From the NCBI RefSeq assembly GCF_000712035.1, contig NZ_JONV01000009.1, forward strand, positions 124,001-188,000: a stretch of DNA of 64,000 bases, given 5' to 3'. A program made the translations under genes and the position numbers. This DNA is from Salinicoccus luteus DSM 17002 (GTDB lineage Bacteria; Bacillota; Bacilli; Staphylococcales; Salinicoccaceae). Under the pieces are notes generated by a model. It was not told the DNA's origin, did no database searches, and saw nothing but the letters and a program-made list of their open reading frames with translations. How positions within the stretch are numbered: position 1 is the stretch's first letter; every line of letters starts with the position of its first letter. Of the stretch, positions 17,088 to 26,207 are shown one piece after another.

Positions 17088-17120
17088 ATAGTTGAAAGCT
17101 ATTAAGGGGGAGGGATCATT

Positions 17121-18470
17121 ATGGGAGAGAGATTTGAAAATTTCACAGCAGATATCAGCAGCTTTGTATGGGGACTGCCTCTGATCATATTTCTGGTCGG
17201 TACAGGTCTCTATTTGACGATAAGGCTTGCATTTTTCTCTTTTCGGATGCTGCCTTATTCACTGAAGCTTGTCTTCAGCAAGGCCGATACGAAAAGCGAA
17301 GGGGATATCACCCATTTCCAGGCACTGATGACGGCGCTTGCTGCAACAGTCGGCACGGGTAATGTGGTCGGGGTCGCGACTGCTGTCGTCATTGGGGGGC
17401 CGGGAGCGGTATTCTGGATGTGGATCACGGCACTTGTCGGTATGGCGACGAAGTATTCCGAAGGGGTGCTCGGGGTCAAATACCGTCAGAAGAATGCTAA
17501 AGGGGAAATGTCGGGCGGTCCGATGTATTATCTTGAACATGGGCTCGGACAGAAATGGCTTGGCGTACTCTTTGCATTCTTTGCAGTATTTGCGGCAATA
17601 TTCGGCATCGGCAATATGATACAGGCGAATGCTGCCTCGGGTGTCGCACTGGATGTATTCAATATACCAGTATGGGTCACAGGAATCGTGTTTGCGGTTC
17701 TCATCGGGCTGGTTCTCATCGGCGGCGTGAGGAGCATCGGAAAGACGGCCAGTATACTCGTTCCATTCATGGTTGCGCTCTATCTGATTGCAGGGCTCCT
17801 GATACTTGTACTACATATCGACCAAGTACCTGCTGCCTTCGGTCTGATCTTTTCGGATGCGTTTACTGGAAATGCCGTTGCAGGTGGTGCCCTGGGTACG
17901 GTCATAAGAATGGGTGTCGCACGCGGCCTCTTCTCAAACGAGGCCGGTCTTGGGACTGGCGGCATCGCAGCAGCCGCAGCACGGACGGATGTGCCGCCCC
18001 GTCAAGCACTGGTATCCATGACACAGGTATTCATCGACACCATCATCGTTTGTACGATTACCGGTGTGTCCCTGACGATGGCGGGTCTCTATACAAGTGG
18101 GACAGAGGGAGCCGCATTGACGGCACAGTCTTTCGACCAGCTGCTGCCAGGATTCGGGGATATCATCGTTGCTGTCACGCTGCTCACTTTCATCTTCTCA
18201 ACAATACTCGGTTGGGGGTACTTTGGTGAGAAATGTTTCACTTATCTTGTCGGAGATAATTTCACATTGCTCTATAGGGTCATATTCGTTTTGGCAATCA
18301 TTCCTGGAGCCACAATGTCACTCGGTACCGTGTGGAACCTTGGAGACATCTTCAACGGTCTGATGGCAGTGCCGAACCTTATCGGGCTGGTGCTGCTCTC
18401 TGGTGTGGTTGCTGCTGAAACAAAAGAGTTCGTTGATCTCAGAAAAAGGGAAAAACGGGAGATGGGATGA
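17121..18470 (+). CDS. Alanine/glycine:cation symporter (AGCS family)
   Basis: A 449-residue sodium-coupled amino acid transporter of the AlsT/AGCS type, with about 11 helices. Typical features are A-L-A-A-T-V-G-T-G-N-V-V-G-V-A (about 72-86), G-G-P-G-A-V-F-W-M-W and the S-N-E-A-G-L-G-T-G substrate/Na+ motif near 272-280. It likely imports alanine, glycine or glutamine. The start follows AAGGGGGAGGG. Single-gene unit between its own promoter and a strong bidirectional terminator. Confidence 0.93.
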   Translation: MGERFENFTADISSFVWGLPLIIFLVGTGLYLTIRLAFFSFRMLPYSLKLVFSKADTKSEGDITHFQALMTALAATVGTGNVVGVATAVVIGGPGAVFWMWITALVGMATKYSEGVLGVKYRQKNAKGEMSGGPMYYLEHGLGQKWLGVLFAFFAVFAAIFGIGNMIQANAASGVALDVFNIPVWVTGIVFAVLIGLVLIGGVRSIGKTASILVPFMVALYLIAGLLILVLHIDQVPAAFGLIFSDAFTGNAVAGGALGTVIRMGVARGLFSNEAGLGTGGIAAAAARTDVPPRQALVSMTQVFIDTIIVCTITGVSLTMAGLYTSGTEGAALTAQSFDQLLPGFGDIIVAVTLLTFIFSTILGWGYFGEKCFTYLVGDNFTLLYRVIFVLAIIPGATMSLGTVWNLGDIFNGLMAVPNLIGLVLLSGVVAAETKEFVDLRKREKREMG

Positions 18471-18475
18471 CATTA

Positions 18476-18515
18476 AAAACGCGCTTCGACTGATTCAGCC
18501 GAAGCGCGTTTTTAC
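18476..18515. terminator. Bidirectional terminator
   Basis: AAAACGCGCTTCG and CGAAGCGCGTTTTT arms give poly-U tracts on both strands, ending the symporter gene and the convergent MFS gene. Confidence 0.9.
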
Positions 18516-18526
18516 ATTCGAGAAGG

Positions 18527-19888
18527 CTATACACTGGCTTTTGGAACAGTGGTGGCCGTTTTCCCCCGTTTCTGCTGTACATGGTTGGCATGCCTCTCCT
18601 GGACGAGCAGAAGGAATACGCCGCCTACAAGACTTGGAATGGCAAATGCAATGAAGGCAGTCTGGGGGGCGATGTTCGTCATCAGTACAAATCCAATCAG
18701 AAGCGGTGCCGAAATCGAACCCAGTCGTCCAATGCCTACGGCCATGCTCAGCCCGGTCCCCCTGATATCAGCCGGGTAGAACGAACTGATATATGGATTC
18801 ACGAGGTTCTGTGTGCCACCGGTACAGGCTCCTCCGATTGCAATGAGTATATACAGTACTATAGGTTCATGTGTCACACTTAGTGCGATGAAAGTCAGTG
18901 CGCCGATGAGGTACATCGATAGAAGCACGTTGCGGTGGCCGATCCGGTCCACCAGATAGCCCCCTGCCAATGAGCCGACAATCTGCCCCACTGCCAGAAT
19001 CATGACGAAGGAGAGGCTTGAAGCGATGCCGAACCCGGATTCCTGCATGATGGCCGGCAGCCATGTATTCAGGCCATAGATCATCATCAGGCAGCTGAAT
19101 ACCATAACCCAGAAGGCCACTGTAGTACGCCCACGGCCGTCCCTGAACAATCTTCCTACGGGAACTCCCTTGGCTGTTTTTGCAGCTCTTGTATACTCGA
19201 AACGGTCTGTTGAACTGTAGTTCTTCCCAGGATCAGCCCGGTTCAGTATATGTGCCACCCGGTCGCCTCTCCCCCTTGCTATGTAATATGAGAGGGACTC
19301 CGGAAAGTGCTTCATAAAGAAAGGAAGCGTAAAGAGAGGAAGCACGCCGAGCCAGTACATGAACCGCCATCCGAGTGTTTCCAGAAGACCCATGGCAATC
19401 AGGGAAGCCAAGATGGCTCCGATGGAGTAGCCGCAATACATTACAGCGACTGTCATGGCTCTGTTCTTCTTGGGTGAATATTCGGTCATCAAGGAGATGA
19501 CGACCGGCATCAGTCCGCCCATCCCCATGGAGGCGATGAAGCGCATGATGATGAAAAAGGCGACATTTGGTGCAAAACCGGCAAGCATATTGAAAATGCT
19601 TATGAGTGCCAGGCAGAGCGCAAGGATTCTCTTTCTCCCGAGTATGTCGGAAAAAGAGCCGAGCAGGAATGTTCCCAGCATCATTCCGATGAGTGCATAA
19701 CTGCCGATCGCCCCACCTTCTGCCGAACTTAGACCAAAGTCATCCATCATTAACGGCAGTCCGATGCCATAGAGTGCAATGTCGAAACCATCGAATGAAA
19801 TTGCAAAGAAACACCAGAGGAAAACGAGCAGATGAAATTTATTGAATCTGCTCTGATTGATGACTTCTTCTACTTGGACTGTACGCAT
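18527..19888 (-). CDS. MFS transporter, AAHS-like (aromatic acid/metabolite:H+ symporter type)
   Basis: A 453-residue, 12-helix major facilitator. The first helix carries the S-F-D-G-F-D motif typical of the aromatic acid:H+ symporter group; loop motif F-S-D-I-L-G-R-K follows at about 79-86 and a second copy D-R-I-G-H-R-N in the C-terminal half. The start follows GGGAGGAAGCCT. It begins 21 bases after the MetE-like gene on the same strand, so the pair are likely co-transcribed and it may carry a methylated or sulfur-containing substrate. That assignment is inference. Confidence 0.85.
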   Translation of the reverse strand: MRTVQVEEVINQSRFNKFHLLVFLWCFFAISFDGFDIALYGIGLPLMMDDFGLSSAEGGAIGSYALIGMMLGTFLLGSFSDILGRKRILALCLALISIFNMLAGFAPNVAFFIIMRFIASMGMGGLMPVVISLMTEYSPKKNRAMTVAVMYCGYSIGAILASLIAMGLLETLGWRFMYWLGVLPLFTLPFFMKHFPESLSYYIARGRGDRVAHILNRADPGKNYSSTDRFEYTRAAKTAKGVPVGRLFRDGRGRTTVAFWVMVFSCLMMIYGLNTWLPAIMQESGFGIASSLSFVMILAVGQIVGSLAGGYLVDRIGHRNVLLSMYLIGALTFIALSVTHEPIVLYILIAIGGACTGGTQNLVNPYISSFYPADIRGTGLSMAVGIGRLGSISAPLLIGFVLMTNIAPQTAFIAFAIPSLVGGVFLLLVQERHANHVQQKRGKTATTVPKASV

Positions 19889-19909
19889 AGGCTTCCTCCC
19901 TCTCTTTTA

Positions 19910-21013
19910 TCAGGACCAGATTTCCCTGGAAATCTCGACTACATGCTTCAGTTTGTTCCATTGCTCCTCTTCGGTCAGCAGATTGCCTTCTTCAGTGGAG
20001 GCAAAACCACATTGTGGGCTCAGGGCCAGCTGTTCAAGTGGGACATACTCCGTTGCTTCCTCGACTCTTTTCTTGATTTCATTCTTGTCCTCGAGTGCAC
20101 CATGCTTGGAAGTGATTAGTCCAAGGACGATGAAGAGGTCCTTACGGTTCACATGACGAAGGGGTCTGAAATCACCGGCACGATCACTATCATATTCAAG
20201 GAAGAATCCGTCGATATCCAGTTTGCCAAAAATTTCTTTTGCAACCGGCTCATATCCTCCGGAAGAAATCCAAGTGGAGCGGAAGTTCCCGCGGCAGATA
20301 TGCATTGTAATCTTGAAGTCATCCGGACGGTCGGCCACAGCCTTGTTGAGGGTTTCAAGATATTTGTCGATCAGATGGTCCGGATCGAGCCCCTTGTTTT
20401 TCAACTGCTCTTTCTGCTCTTCGGAACACAGGTAGGCCCATGCCGTATCATCGAGCTGGAGGTATCGGCAGCCAGCCTTGTAAAATGCATCGAGTGCCTT
20501 TTTATAGGCTTTTGCCAGATCATCAAAGAAGACATCCTCATCAGGATAGACAGAGGGGTCTACTTCGCCTCGGAAATGCAGCATGCTCGGGCTTGGGATT
20601 GTGAATTTGGCAGTGTGCTCCCCGGCCTGTTCCTTAAGGTATCTGAAATCCTGCAGCATTGGATGGTCGTTGAAGTCCAGTTTGCCGGTCACTTTAATGG
20701 CCCTTGATTTAGTCGTCTTCTCTTTGAATGCAATGCCATCGCCGGACCAGTAACCCTCAACACCTGTAAGGTTTTCGAGGAAGTCGAAATGCCACCAGGA
20801 GCGGCGGAATTCTCCGTCTGTGACAGCTTCAAGGCCAAGTTCTTTCTGCTTTTCAACAATACGTGCAATCTCTTCATTTTCAATGCGTTTCAGTTCCCCG
20901 GCATTTATTGCATCTTCCGAAAATTGCTTTCTTGCCGCCTTGATTTTCTCAGACCTCAGCAGACTTCCTACATGATCCGCCCTATATATTTTCTTTGTCT
21001 TCAATGTGCTCAT
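19910..21013 (-). CDS. MetE-like cobalamin-independent methyltransferase (YxjG/YxjH family)
   Basis: A 367-residue single-barrel protein homologous to the catalytic C-terminal domain of methionine synthase MetE, as in Bacillus YxjG/YxjH. The zinc ligands H238 and C240 (M-H-I-C-R-G-N), E273 (F-L-E-Y-D) and C335 (S-P-Q-C-G-F-A-S) are all present. These proteins transfer a methyl group to homocysteine or a related thiol; without the MetE N-terminal domain, the donor may not be polyglutamyl methyl-folate. It leads a two-gene operon with an MFS transporter and is divergent from a LysR regulator. Confidence 0.85.
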   Translation of the reverse strand: MSTLKTKKIYRADHVGSLLRSEKIKAARKQFSEDAINAGELKRIENEEIARIVEKQKELGLEAVTDGEFRRSWWHFDFLENLTGVEGYWSGDGIAFKEKTTKSRAIKVTGKLDFNDHPMLQDFRYLKEQAGEHTAKFTIPSPSMLHFRGEVDPSVYPDEDVFFDDLAKAYKKALDAFYKAGCRYLQLDDTAWAYLCSEEQKEQLKNKGLDPDHLIDKYLETLNKAVADRPDDFKITMHICRGNFRSTWISSGGYEPVAKEIFGKLDIDGFFLEYDSDRAGDFRPLRHVNRKDLFIVLGLITSKHGALEDKNEIKKRVEEATEYVPLEQLALSPQCGFASTEEGNLLTEEEQWNKLKHVVEISREIWS

Positions 21014-21084
21014 CTAATCCCTCTTTCAAATTGATATTGTTTAAATACTATCATGTGTATAAGATATAGAGTAACGGTTTATTT

Positions 21085-21103
21085 TTATAATTAGTTATAA
21101 CTA
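21085..21103. promoter_or_regulatory. LysR-type operator in divergent promoter
   Basis: TTATAA-TTAG-TTATAA overlaps the perfect palindrome TAGTTATAACTA (21092-21103). It is positioned between the MetE-like gene and the LysR gene, 25 bases before the latter. The 11-mer ATTAGTTATAA recurs before the other divergent LysR gene at 52,637. Confidence 0.55.
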
Positions 21104-21127
21104 GAGGCTATATCCAGGAGGGGTTTT

Positions 21128-22036
21128 ATGAAGTTGCACCAATTGAAATACTTTATTGAAGTGGTGTTGAGCGGATCGATCAATGAGGCGGCCAGAAGAC
21201 TGTATATATCACAGCCCACACTGTCTAAAGCAATCAAAGAACTGGAAAAGGATCTTGGTATCGTTCTGTTCACAAGAACCTCTACAGGAATATCGCTTTC
21301 TCCGGATGGAGCAGAATTTTTGAGCTATGCCCGCCAGATCAATGAACAGGTTGAACTGCTCGAAAGGAGGTATTTCGATACGGAACCTTCACAACAGCTA
21401 TTCTCGGTCTCTTCACAGCACTATTCATTCGTTGTAGATGCTTTTGTGGAGATGATTCGTAAATATGGTGGGGATAAGTATCAATTTACCATCAGGGAGA
21501 CGCGGACATATGAAATAATAGATGATGTAAAAAATTTGACCAGTGAAATCGGAGTGCTCTATATCAGTGCGTTCAATGAAAAGGTGCTGGTGCAGCTGAT
21601 CAAGGAAAAAGGGTTGGAGTTCACCCAGTTGTTTGAAGCCCACCCCCATATATTCATCAGCAAGACAAATCCGCTGGCCACGAGGAAATCTGTCACCTTG
21701 GACGATCTGGAGCCCTACCCGCGTCTAGCCTTTGAACAGGGGGAATACAATTCTTTCTACTATTCGGAAGAGGTATTCAGTACGATACCAAGGCCCAAAA
21801 GCATACAGGTGAGTGACAGGGCGACTTTGTTCAACCTGCTTATCGGTCTGAATGGCTATACCATATCTACAGGAATATTGAGCGAAGACCTGGACAGTTC
21901 TGAAATCGTACAGGTGCCCCTGGAGGTTGAGGATACAATCAAGGTGGGCTGGGTAGTCAATAAGAAGGTCGAGCTCAGCCGTATGGCAAGGCTGTATCTT
22001 GAAGAGTTGAGTGCGACCACCCAGCATATGCTGTAA
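21128..22036 (+). CDS. LysR-family regulator, divergent from MetE-like operon
   Basis: A 302-residue transcription factor. The winged helix-turn-helix occupies about residues 1-60 (M-K-L-H-Q-L-K-Y-F start; S-Q-P-T-L-S-K-A-I recognition helix), followed by the two-lobed effector domain. The ATG follows CCAGGAGGGG. It faces the methyltransferase-transporter pair across a 114-base region holding a LysR-type palindrome, so it probably controls that pair and itself. Inducer unknown; a sulfur metabolite such as homocysteine or O-acetylserine is a guess. Confidence 0.9.
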   Translation: MKLHQLKYFIEVVLSGSINEAARRLYISQPTLSKAIKELEKDLGIVLFTRTSTGISLSPDGAEFLSYARQINEQVELLERRYFDTEPSQQLFSVSSQHYSFVVDAFVEMIRKYGGDKYQFTIRETRTYEIIDDVKNLTSEIGVLYISAFNEKVLVQLIKEKGLEFTQLFEAHPHIFISKTNPLATRKSVTLDDLEPYPRLAFEQGEYNSFYYSEEVFSTIPRPKSIQVSDRATLFNLLIGLNGYTISTGILSEDLDSSEIVQVPLEVEDTIKVGWVVNKKVELSRMARLYLEELSATTQHML

Positions 22037-22052
22037 TGTTTCCCGTGAAACA
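22037..22052. other. parS-like site (15/16)
   Basis: TGTTTCCCGTGAAACA differs at one base from the ParB-binding consensus TGTTTCACGTGAAACA. It begins right after the LysR stop codon. The left half TTTCCCG also equals the left half of a Noc site, making it a hybrid. Confidence 0.55.
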
Positions 22053-22138
22053 ACCAGTAACCAATCGTATTGGAAATATGTTAGAATATAGTATAAATAA
22101 CTGTAAAAGAACCATCCCAGTAAGGAAGGATATGTAAT

Positions 22139-22804
22139 ATGAAAGTGGCCTTGTTTGATTTTGATGGGACCCTGTATCCGTACGAAACATTTAATATTCT
22201 GATGGAGCGCCTGAAACGCCATCCGAGATATAAAAGGAACTATAAACGGTTTGTAAGAAAGTTTGCGCCTATATATTTCTTCTACAAGCTCAAACTTGTC
22301 AATAAAGCGACGATGCAGAGTAAAGCGATGGAGTACTATATCCTCTCCTTCAAGAAGAACTCCAGGAGAGAGATAGAATCATTCTTCAACGAGGTTGCCG
22401 GTGATATGATAGATGATCTGAGGGAGCCATTGATACGAAAAATCAAGCAGCTGAAACGTGACAACTACTATGTCATGCTGATATCAGGTGCCTTCATCCC
22501 ACTGCTTGAAGCGATATTCCAGGGATACGACATAGACTGCATAGTAGGATCGAAGATAAACTATGTTGGAGAGCGGCTGGACTACAAATCCCGTTTTGAA
22601 CGCGTCTACGCAGACCGTAAGATAGACATCATCAGACAGCACTTTTCTGGAAAAGAAGTGGACTGGAAGAACAGTGAAGCATACAGTGACAGTTACGCAG
22701 ACCTTAAGATGCTTGAACTCGTAGGGAAGCCGGTAGCAGTGAAGCCGGATGAGCGGCTCATGGCAATTGCATCCAGAAAGCAATGGCAGATCCATAATGA
22801 TTAG
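22139..22804 (+). CDS. HAD-superfamily phosphatase (HAD-IB type)
   Basis: A 221-residue hydrolase with all HAD motifs: D-F-D-G-T-L with nucleophile D7 and acid D9, motif II L-I-S-G-A near 115-119, and motif IV Y-S-D-S-Y-A-D-L-K-M near 182-191. The helical insert after motif I is basic (R-H-P-R-Y-K-R-N-Y-K-R). This matches the HAD-IB group that includes phosphoserine and related phosphatases. A weak AAGGAAGG site precedes the ATG. Substrate not identifiable. Confidence 0.88.
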   Translation: MKVALFDFDGTLYPYETFNILMERLKRHPRYKRNYKRFVRKFAPIYFFYKLKLVNKATMQSKAMEYYILSFKKNSRREIESFFNEVAGDMIDDLREPLIRKIKQLKRDNYYVMLISGAFIPLLEAIFQGYDIDCIVGSKINYVGERLDYKSRFERVYADRKIDIIRQHFSGKEVDWKNSEAYSDSYADLKMLELVGKPVAVKPDERLMAIASRKQWQIHND

Positions 22805-22838
22805 TACTCAATATTGGCAATTTGAGATTACCGAGTGT

Positions 22839-22844
22839 TATAAT
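22839..22844 (+). promoter_or_regulatory. -10 box deciding the start of the next gene
   Basis: A perfect TATAAT lies three bases before an ATG at 22847. Transcription would begin near 22851, so that ATG cannot be the start; the GTG at 22880 is used instead. Confidence 0.5.
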
Positions 22845-22879
22845 GAATGATGGAGAATCAGATAGTGGAGTGTGATAAA

Positions 22880-23209
22880 GTGAGTTTGACAAAAATAGAT
22901 ACGGATGAATTGTATCCAACAGAAAAGTTGGGGCCGGCAATAGAAGGCACAATCATCTATAAAGTTGGGGAACAGACCCATTTCAAAGGTGCCTATATTA
23001 CGACAAGCGAGCGTATGATCATGAATGTCGATATGAACGGCGAATCGTATAAGCGAGTATTCAGCTATCAGGATATCGTCCGTGCCATAATCGAGAATAA
23101 TACCCTATTTATAGAATTCCCCCAAGGAATGGGGAAAGTCGCGATGATTGAAGTCACTGAAGGTGACGTAGATGCATTTGTCGACTATGTAAATGATAAA
23201 GTGGACTAG
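22880..23209 (+). CDS. Small cytosolic protein, PH-like fold suspected, function unknown
   Basis: I do not recognise a named family with certainty. The 109-residue product has alternating hydrophobic beta strands (I-E-G-T-I-I-Y-K-V, K-G-A-Y-I-T-T-S-E-R-M-I-M-N-V, R-V-F-S-Y-Q-D-I-V) and a C-terminal amphipathic helix (E-G-D-V-D-A-F-V-D-Y-V-N), the layout of bacterial PH-like domains. The GTG start at 22880 follows a GTGGAG site; a longer form from 22847 is excluded by the promoter position. Monocistronic, with a strong terminator after it. Confidence 0.65.
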   Translation: MSLTKIDTDELYPTEKLGPAIEGTIIYKVGEQTHFKGAYITTSERMIMNVDMNGESYKRVFSYQDIVRAIIENNTLFIEFPQGMGKVAMIEVTEGDVDAFVDYVNDKVD

Positions 23210-23214
23210 TTGTA

Positions 23215-23247
23215 AGAGGCTCTGGAACATCAGTTTCCAGAGCCTCT
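23215..23247. terminator. Bidirectional hairpin terminator
   Basis: AGAGGCTCTGGAA and TTCCAGAGCCTCT make a 13-bp perfect stem. The last codons and stop of the minus-strand small gene lie inside it. Confidence 0.8.
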
Positions 23248-23412
23248 ATTGTGATTCTCTTTCCTTTGTTTGAACCTGTCGAACAGGAAACGTGAGAACA
23301 TGACCAGCAGATAGATGAAGATACCGCCGATGGCATTTCCAAGATCGGTGATCATAATCAGGAACAGAAAAAGCACGGTGGGCGTAATTATGAATAGGCG
23401 TATATTTTTCAT
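23230..23412 (-). CDS. Small membrane protein, unknown function
   Basis: A 60-residue protein starting at ATG 23410-23412, with a GGGAGGAG ribosome site eight bases upstream; longer forms lack one. It has two hydrophobic segments (about 5-24 and 27-45) and a strongly basic tail (R-F-K-Q-R-K-E-N-H-N-R), giving a cytoplasmic C terminus. The stop codon is embedded in the terminator hairpin shared with the convergent gene. No homolog recognised. Confidence 0.6.
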   Translation of the reverse strand: MKNIRLFIITPTVLFLFLIMITDLGNAIGGIFIYLLVMFSRFLFDRFKQRKENHNRGSGN

Positions 23413-23667
23413 GGTTTCTCCTCCCGTTAAATAGTATGATACATTTATTTTTATGTATGTCATATTAATACATAACCCTTTTACATCTGTAGAAAAAGGA
23501 GTATAATTAACAAATAATAACCAATATTTCTACAACTGAATAACCATTATACCATCTCATGTGAAGATGGCTGCATTAAAGAATCAAGGTGTACCTGGAG
23601 AACTTGTATACTACTTGGCCTGGGACATCCATATACTTGAATTTTGATAAGGAGCTTTGGAGTTATT

Positions 23668-25176
23668 ATGAACAGTGTAATGAACAAAACTGATATCATT
23701 CTTATTGGTGGCGGAATCATGAGTGCAACGTTAGGTACACTTCTGAAAGAAGTGAAGCCGGAATGGGACATTGAAGTATTTGAAAAGCTGGATTCAACAG
23801 CCCAGGAAAGCTCTGACGCCTGGAATAACGCTGGAACCGGCCACTCGGCCCTGTGTGAGCTGAACTATACACCTGAGAAGGCTGATGGCTCCCTGGACGT
23901 GACAAAGGCAATCCGCATTAATGAACAATTCCAGCTATCTAAGCAATTCTGGTCTCATCTTGTTGAAAAAGGCATGATGGAGAAGCCACAGGATTTTATC
24001 ATGCCAGTCCCCCATCTCAGCTTTGTAGAAGGCGAAAAAAATGTTCAATTTCTACAAAAACGTGTGGAAGCGTTATCTAAAAGTCCATTGTTTGAAGGGA
24101 TGGAGTACGCAGATGATGCAGAGACACTGAATAAATGGATTCCCTTGATGATGCAGGGGCGCAACTCAAAAGAACCGATTGCAGCAACCCGTATTGAAAC
24201 TGGTACAGATATCAATTTCGGCAATCTGACGCGCAAACTATTCGAACTTCTCGAAGAAAAGGGCGTGGCGCTCAATCTCGGACACGAAGTAGAAGATATT
24301 AGACGGACAAAAGGCGGAGAATGGCAGGTCAAAGTCAAAGATCTGACAACAGGAAAAATCGAGTATCATACTTCGAAGTTCATCTTCATCGGTGCAGGCG
24401 GAGGGAGCCTGCCATTGCTGCAGAAGACAGGAATACCGGAATCCAAGAATATAGGTGGTTTTCCGGTCAGTGGAATCTTCATGGTCTGTCAGAATCCTGA
24501 AGTTGTGGAGAAGCACAATGCGAAAGTATATGGCAAAGCCAAGGTTGGCGCCCCTCCGATGTCGGTGCCACATTTGGATACACGCTATATAGAAGGCAAG
24601 AAATCATTGCTCTTCGGCCCATTTGCGGGCTTTTCTCCCAAGTTCCTGAAGACCGGATCCTACTTTGATCTTATCGGTTCAGTGAAGCCGAATAATGTCT
24701 TTACTATGCTTTCCGCAGGTGCCAAGGAGATGGGTCTGACAAAATACCTGATTCAGCAAGTCCTGCAATCGAATGAAGACAGGATGGAGGATTTGAGAGA
24801 ATTTATTCCGTCAGCAAGGAGTGAAGACTGGGATGTCGTAGTGGCCGGACAGCGTGTACAGGTTATCAAGGATACTGAAAAAGGCGGAAAAGGGACACTC
24901 CAGTTTGGTACAGAAGTCATTACTGCTGAGGATGGTTCCATTGCAGCACTTTTGGGTGCTTCTCCTGGCGCTTCCGTTTCCGTTGATGTCATGCTCGATG
25001 TCATGCAGCGTTGTTTCCCTCGGGAATTTCCTGAATGGGAGGATAAAATAAAGGAAATGGTGCCTTCCTATGGCATCAATCTTTCGGAGCAGCCTGAGAA
25101 ATTCAAGGAAATACATGAAGTTGTTTCTGATAAACTGAATTTGAAACCTCAGGAAGAAGGCGCACTGCTCAGCTAG
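23668..25176 (+). CDS. mqo: Malate:quinone oxidoreductase
   Basis: A membrane-associated flavoprotein of the TCA cycle that oxidises malate to oxaloacetate and reduces quinone. The 502-residue chain starts with the FAD dinucleotide fold [14 protein letters not shown], then [21 protein letters not shown], a hallmark of Mqo, and ends with the [10 protein letters not shown] segment near 440-450. I start it at ATG 23668 after GGAG; the upstream in-frame TTG has no site. A 250-base upstream region has a small hairpin (CCATCT/AGATGG at 23,551) but no recognised switch. Confidence 0.94.
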   Translation: MNSVMNKTDIILIGGGIMSATLGTLLKEVKPEWDIEVFEKLDSTAQESSDAWNNAGTGHSALCELNYTPEKADGSLDVTKAIRINEQFQLSKQFWSHLVEKGMMEKPQDFIMPVPHLSFVEGEKNVQFLQKRVEALSKSPLFEGMEYADDAETLNKWIPLMMQGRNSKEPIAATRIETGTDINFGNLTRKLFELLEEKGVALNLGHEVEDIRRTKGGEWQVKVKDLTTGKIEYHTSKFIFIGAGGGSLPLLQKTGIPESKNIGGFPVSGIFMVCQNPEVVEKHNAKVYGKAKVGAPPMSVPHLDTRYIEGKKSLLFGPFAGFSPKFLKTGSYFDLIGSVKPNNVFTMLSAGAKEMGLTKYLIQQVLQSNEDRMEDLREFIPSARSEDWDVVVAGQRVQVIKDTEKGGKGTLQFGTEVITAEDGSIAALLGASPGASVSVDVMLDVMQRCFPREFPEWEDKIKEMVPSYGINLSEQPEKFKEIHEVVSDKLNLKPQEEGALLS

Positions 25177-25177
25177 A

Positions 25178-25213
25178 AGAAAGCCCTGCAATCATGATTG
25201 CAGGGCTTTCTTG
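25178..25213 (+). terminator. Terminator of mqo
   Basis: AAGCCCTGCAATC and GATTGCAGGGCTT arms followed by TCTT. Confidence 0.85.
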
Positions 25214-25250
25214 ATGAAACGGAGGACATATGAAGGTTTTATGGATAAAG

Positions 25251-25266
25251 TGTTTCCTGTGAAACA
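25251..25266. other. parS-like site (14/16)
   Basis: TGTTTCCTGTGAAACA keeps both six-base arms of the ParB consensus and differs at two central bases. It lies in the 225-base gap between mqo and the DUF1048-like gene, which otherwise shows only the mqo terminator. Confidence 0.4.
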
Positions 25267-25401
25267 CACCCCCCTTTAATATTTGAATATCATGGAATTT
25301 TTCAGAATGAGGGGGCTTGGAGGACCCTAGTTGAAAATCCGGAAAGTAGTAATACTCCTGTTTATAACGCTAACCATTATAACTATAAGTAATGCGTGGC
25401 G

Positions 25402-26073
25402 TTATTTTCTATTCAATAATCCCATGAAGCCAAGGATTGTCAGTATAACGCCGAGCAATACTATTAAAAACATGTTCATTTCGAATGAGGGGCCGTTATC
25501 GATTGAAGTAAGGAAAGCATCGACGAGGAGATAGACAAGGAAGAAGCCTGCCCCGATAAGGAAATAGAGGCCGTATTCCTTCCAGAAGGGCCAATCCTTG
25601 AATGCAACCTGCCGAAAGGCATAAAATAAAGTGTATATAAAGCCGATACCAAGAGACGCAGTAATGATAATTTCCAGGATGAATGGTACGGCCACCACAG
25701 TGGTAGCCAGCGCAGCACTGTCAATCAGCCTGAAGAGTATCTGGATCAGATAGTCGAAGATAAGGTTCAATCCTACTAAGATGAGGGCGAGAAAAGCTGC
25801 CAATCTCCACAAATTCCTCTTGGGAAGCCCTTCAACCAGTCTGTCGGCATATGCTTTGTAATCTTCTCCAGTAACAGATTCTATACTTCTTCCTTCTCTC
25901 TGAGTTTGAATAATTTTTTTCAGAAATGTATTGAGCACTGCCTCTGTTTCCTGGCTCTGGGCACTGGTATTCACCCGGATATACACGTGGATATCTTCAT
26001 AAACCTTTTTGTACCTCGGATCCAGTTTTTCATGTAATCTGTTATTTTCTTTGATCAGATCCTTCTCCGCCAT
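25402..26073 (-). CDS. DUF1048-like membrane protein
   Basis: A 223-residue protein. The N-terminal 85 residues are soluble and helical and resemble DUF1048 (Y-K-K-V-Y-E-D-I-H-V-Y, then S-V-T-G-E-D-Y-K-A-Y-A-D-R-L-V), and the rest holds about four to five membrane helices. Proteins of this kind often sit near PadR regulators, but none is seen here. It is a single gene with no clear partner. Function unknown. Confidence 0.7.
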   Translation of the reverse strand: MAEKDLIKENNRLHEKLDPRYKKVYEDIHVYIRVNTSAQSQETEAVLNTFLKKIIQTQREGRSIESVTGEDYKAYADRLVEGLPKRNLWRLAAFLALILVGLNLIFDYLIQILFRLIDSAALATTVVAVPFILEIIITASLGIGFIYTLFYAFRQVAFKDWPFWKEYGLYFLIGAGFFLVYLLVDAFLTSIDNGPSFEMNMFLIVLLGVILTILGFMGLLNRK

Positions 26074-26207
26074 ATTGATGCCCCTCCTGTTGGATGCATA
26101 CTCATTTGGGGATTATTATATCACCTGGCACTTTTTATACAAATTATAAGCTATCGGCTTGCGGGCGTGTTAAAATGTTCAATAAAGCCTAAGGGGATGA
26201 AGTACAT

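Noticed and set aside
18220-18240. TGTTTCAC half of a parS site in the symporter gene
   Set aside because: Only the left half matches; the right half is unrelated.
22847-22879. N-terminal extension of the PH-like small protein from ATG 22847
   Set aside because: A perfect -10 box places the transcription start after this ATG; GTG 22880 with its own ribosome site is preferred.
25331-25534. 67-residue hydrophobic plus-strand ORF
   Set aside because: Most of it is antisense to the end of the DUF1048-like gene; no usable ribosome site.
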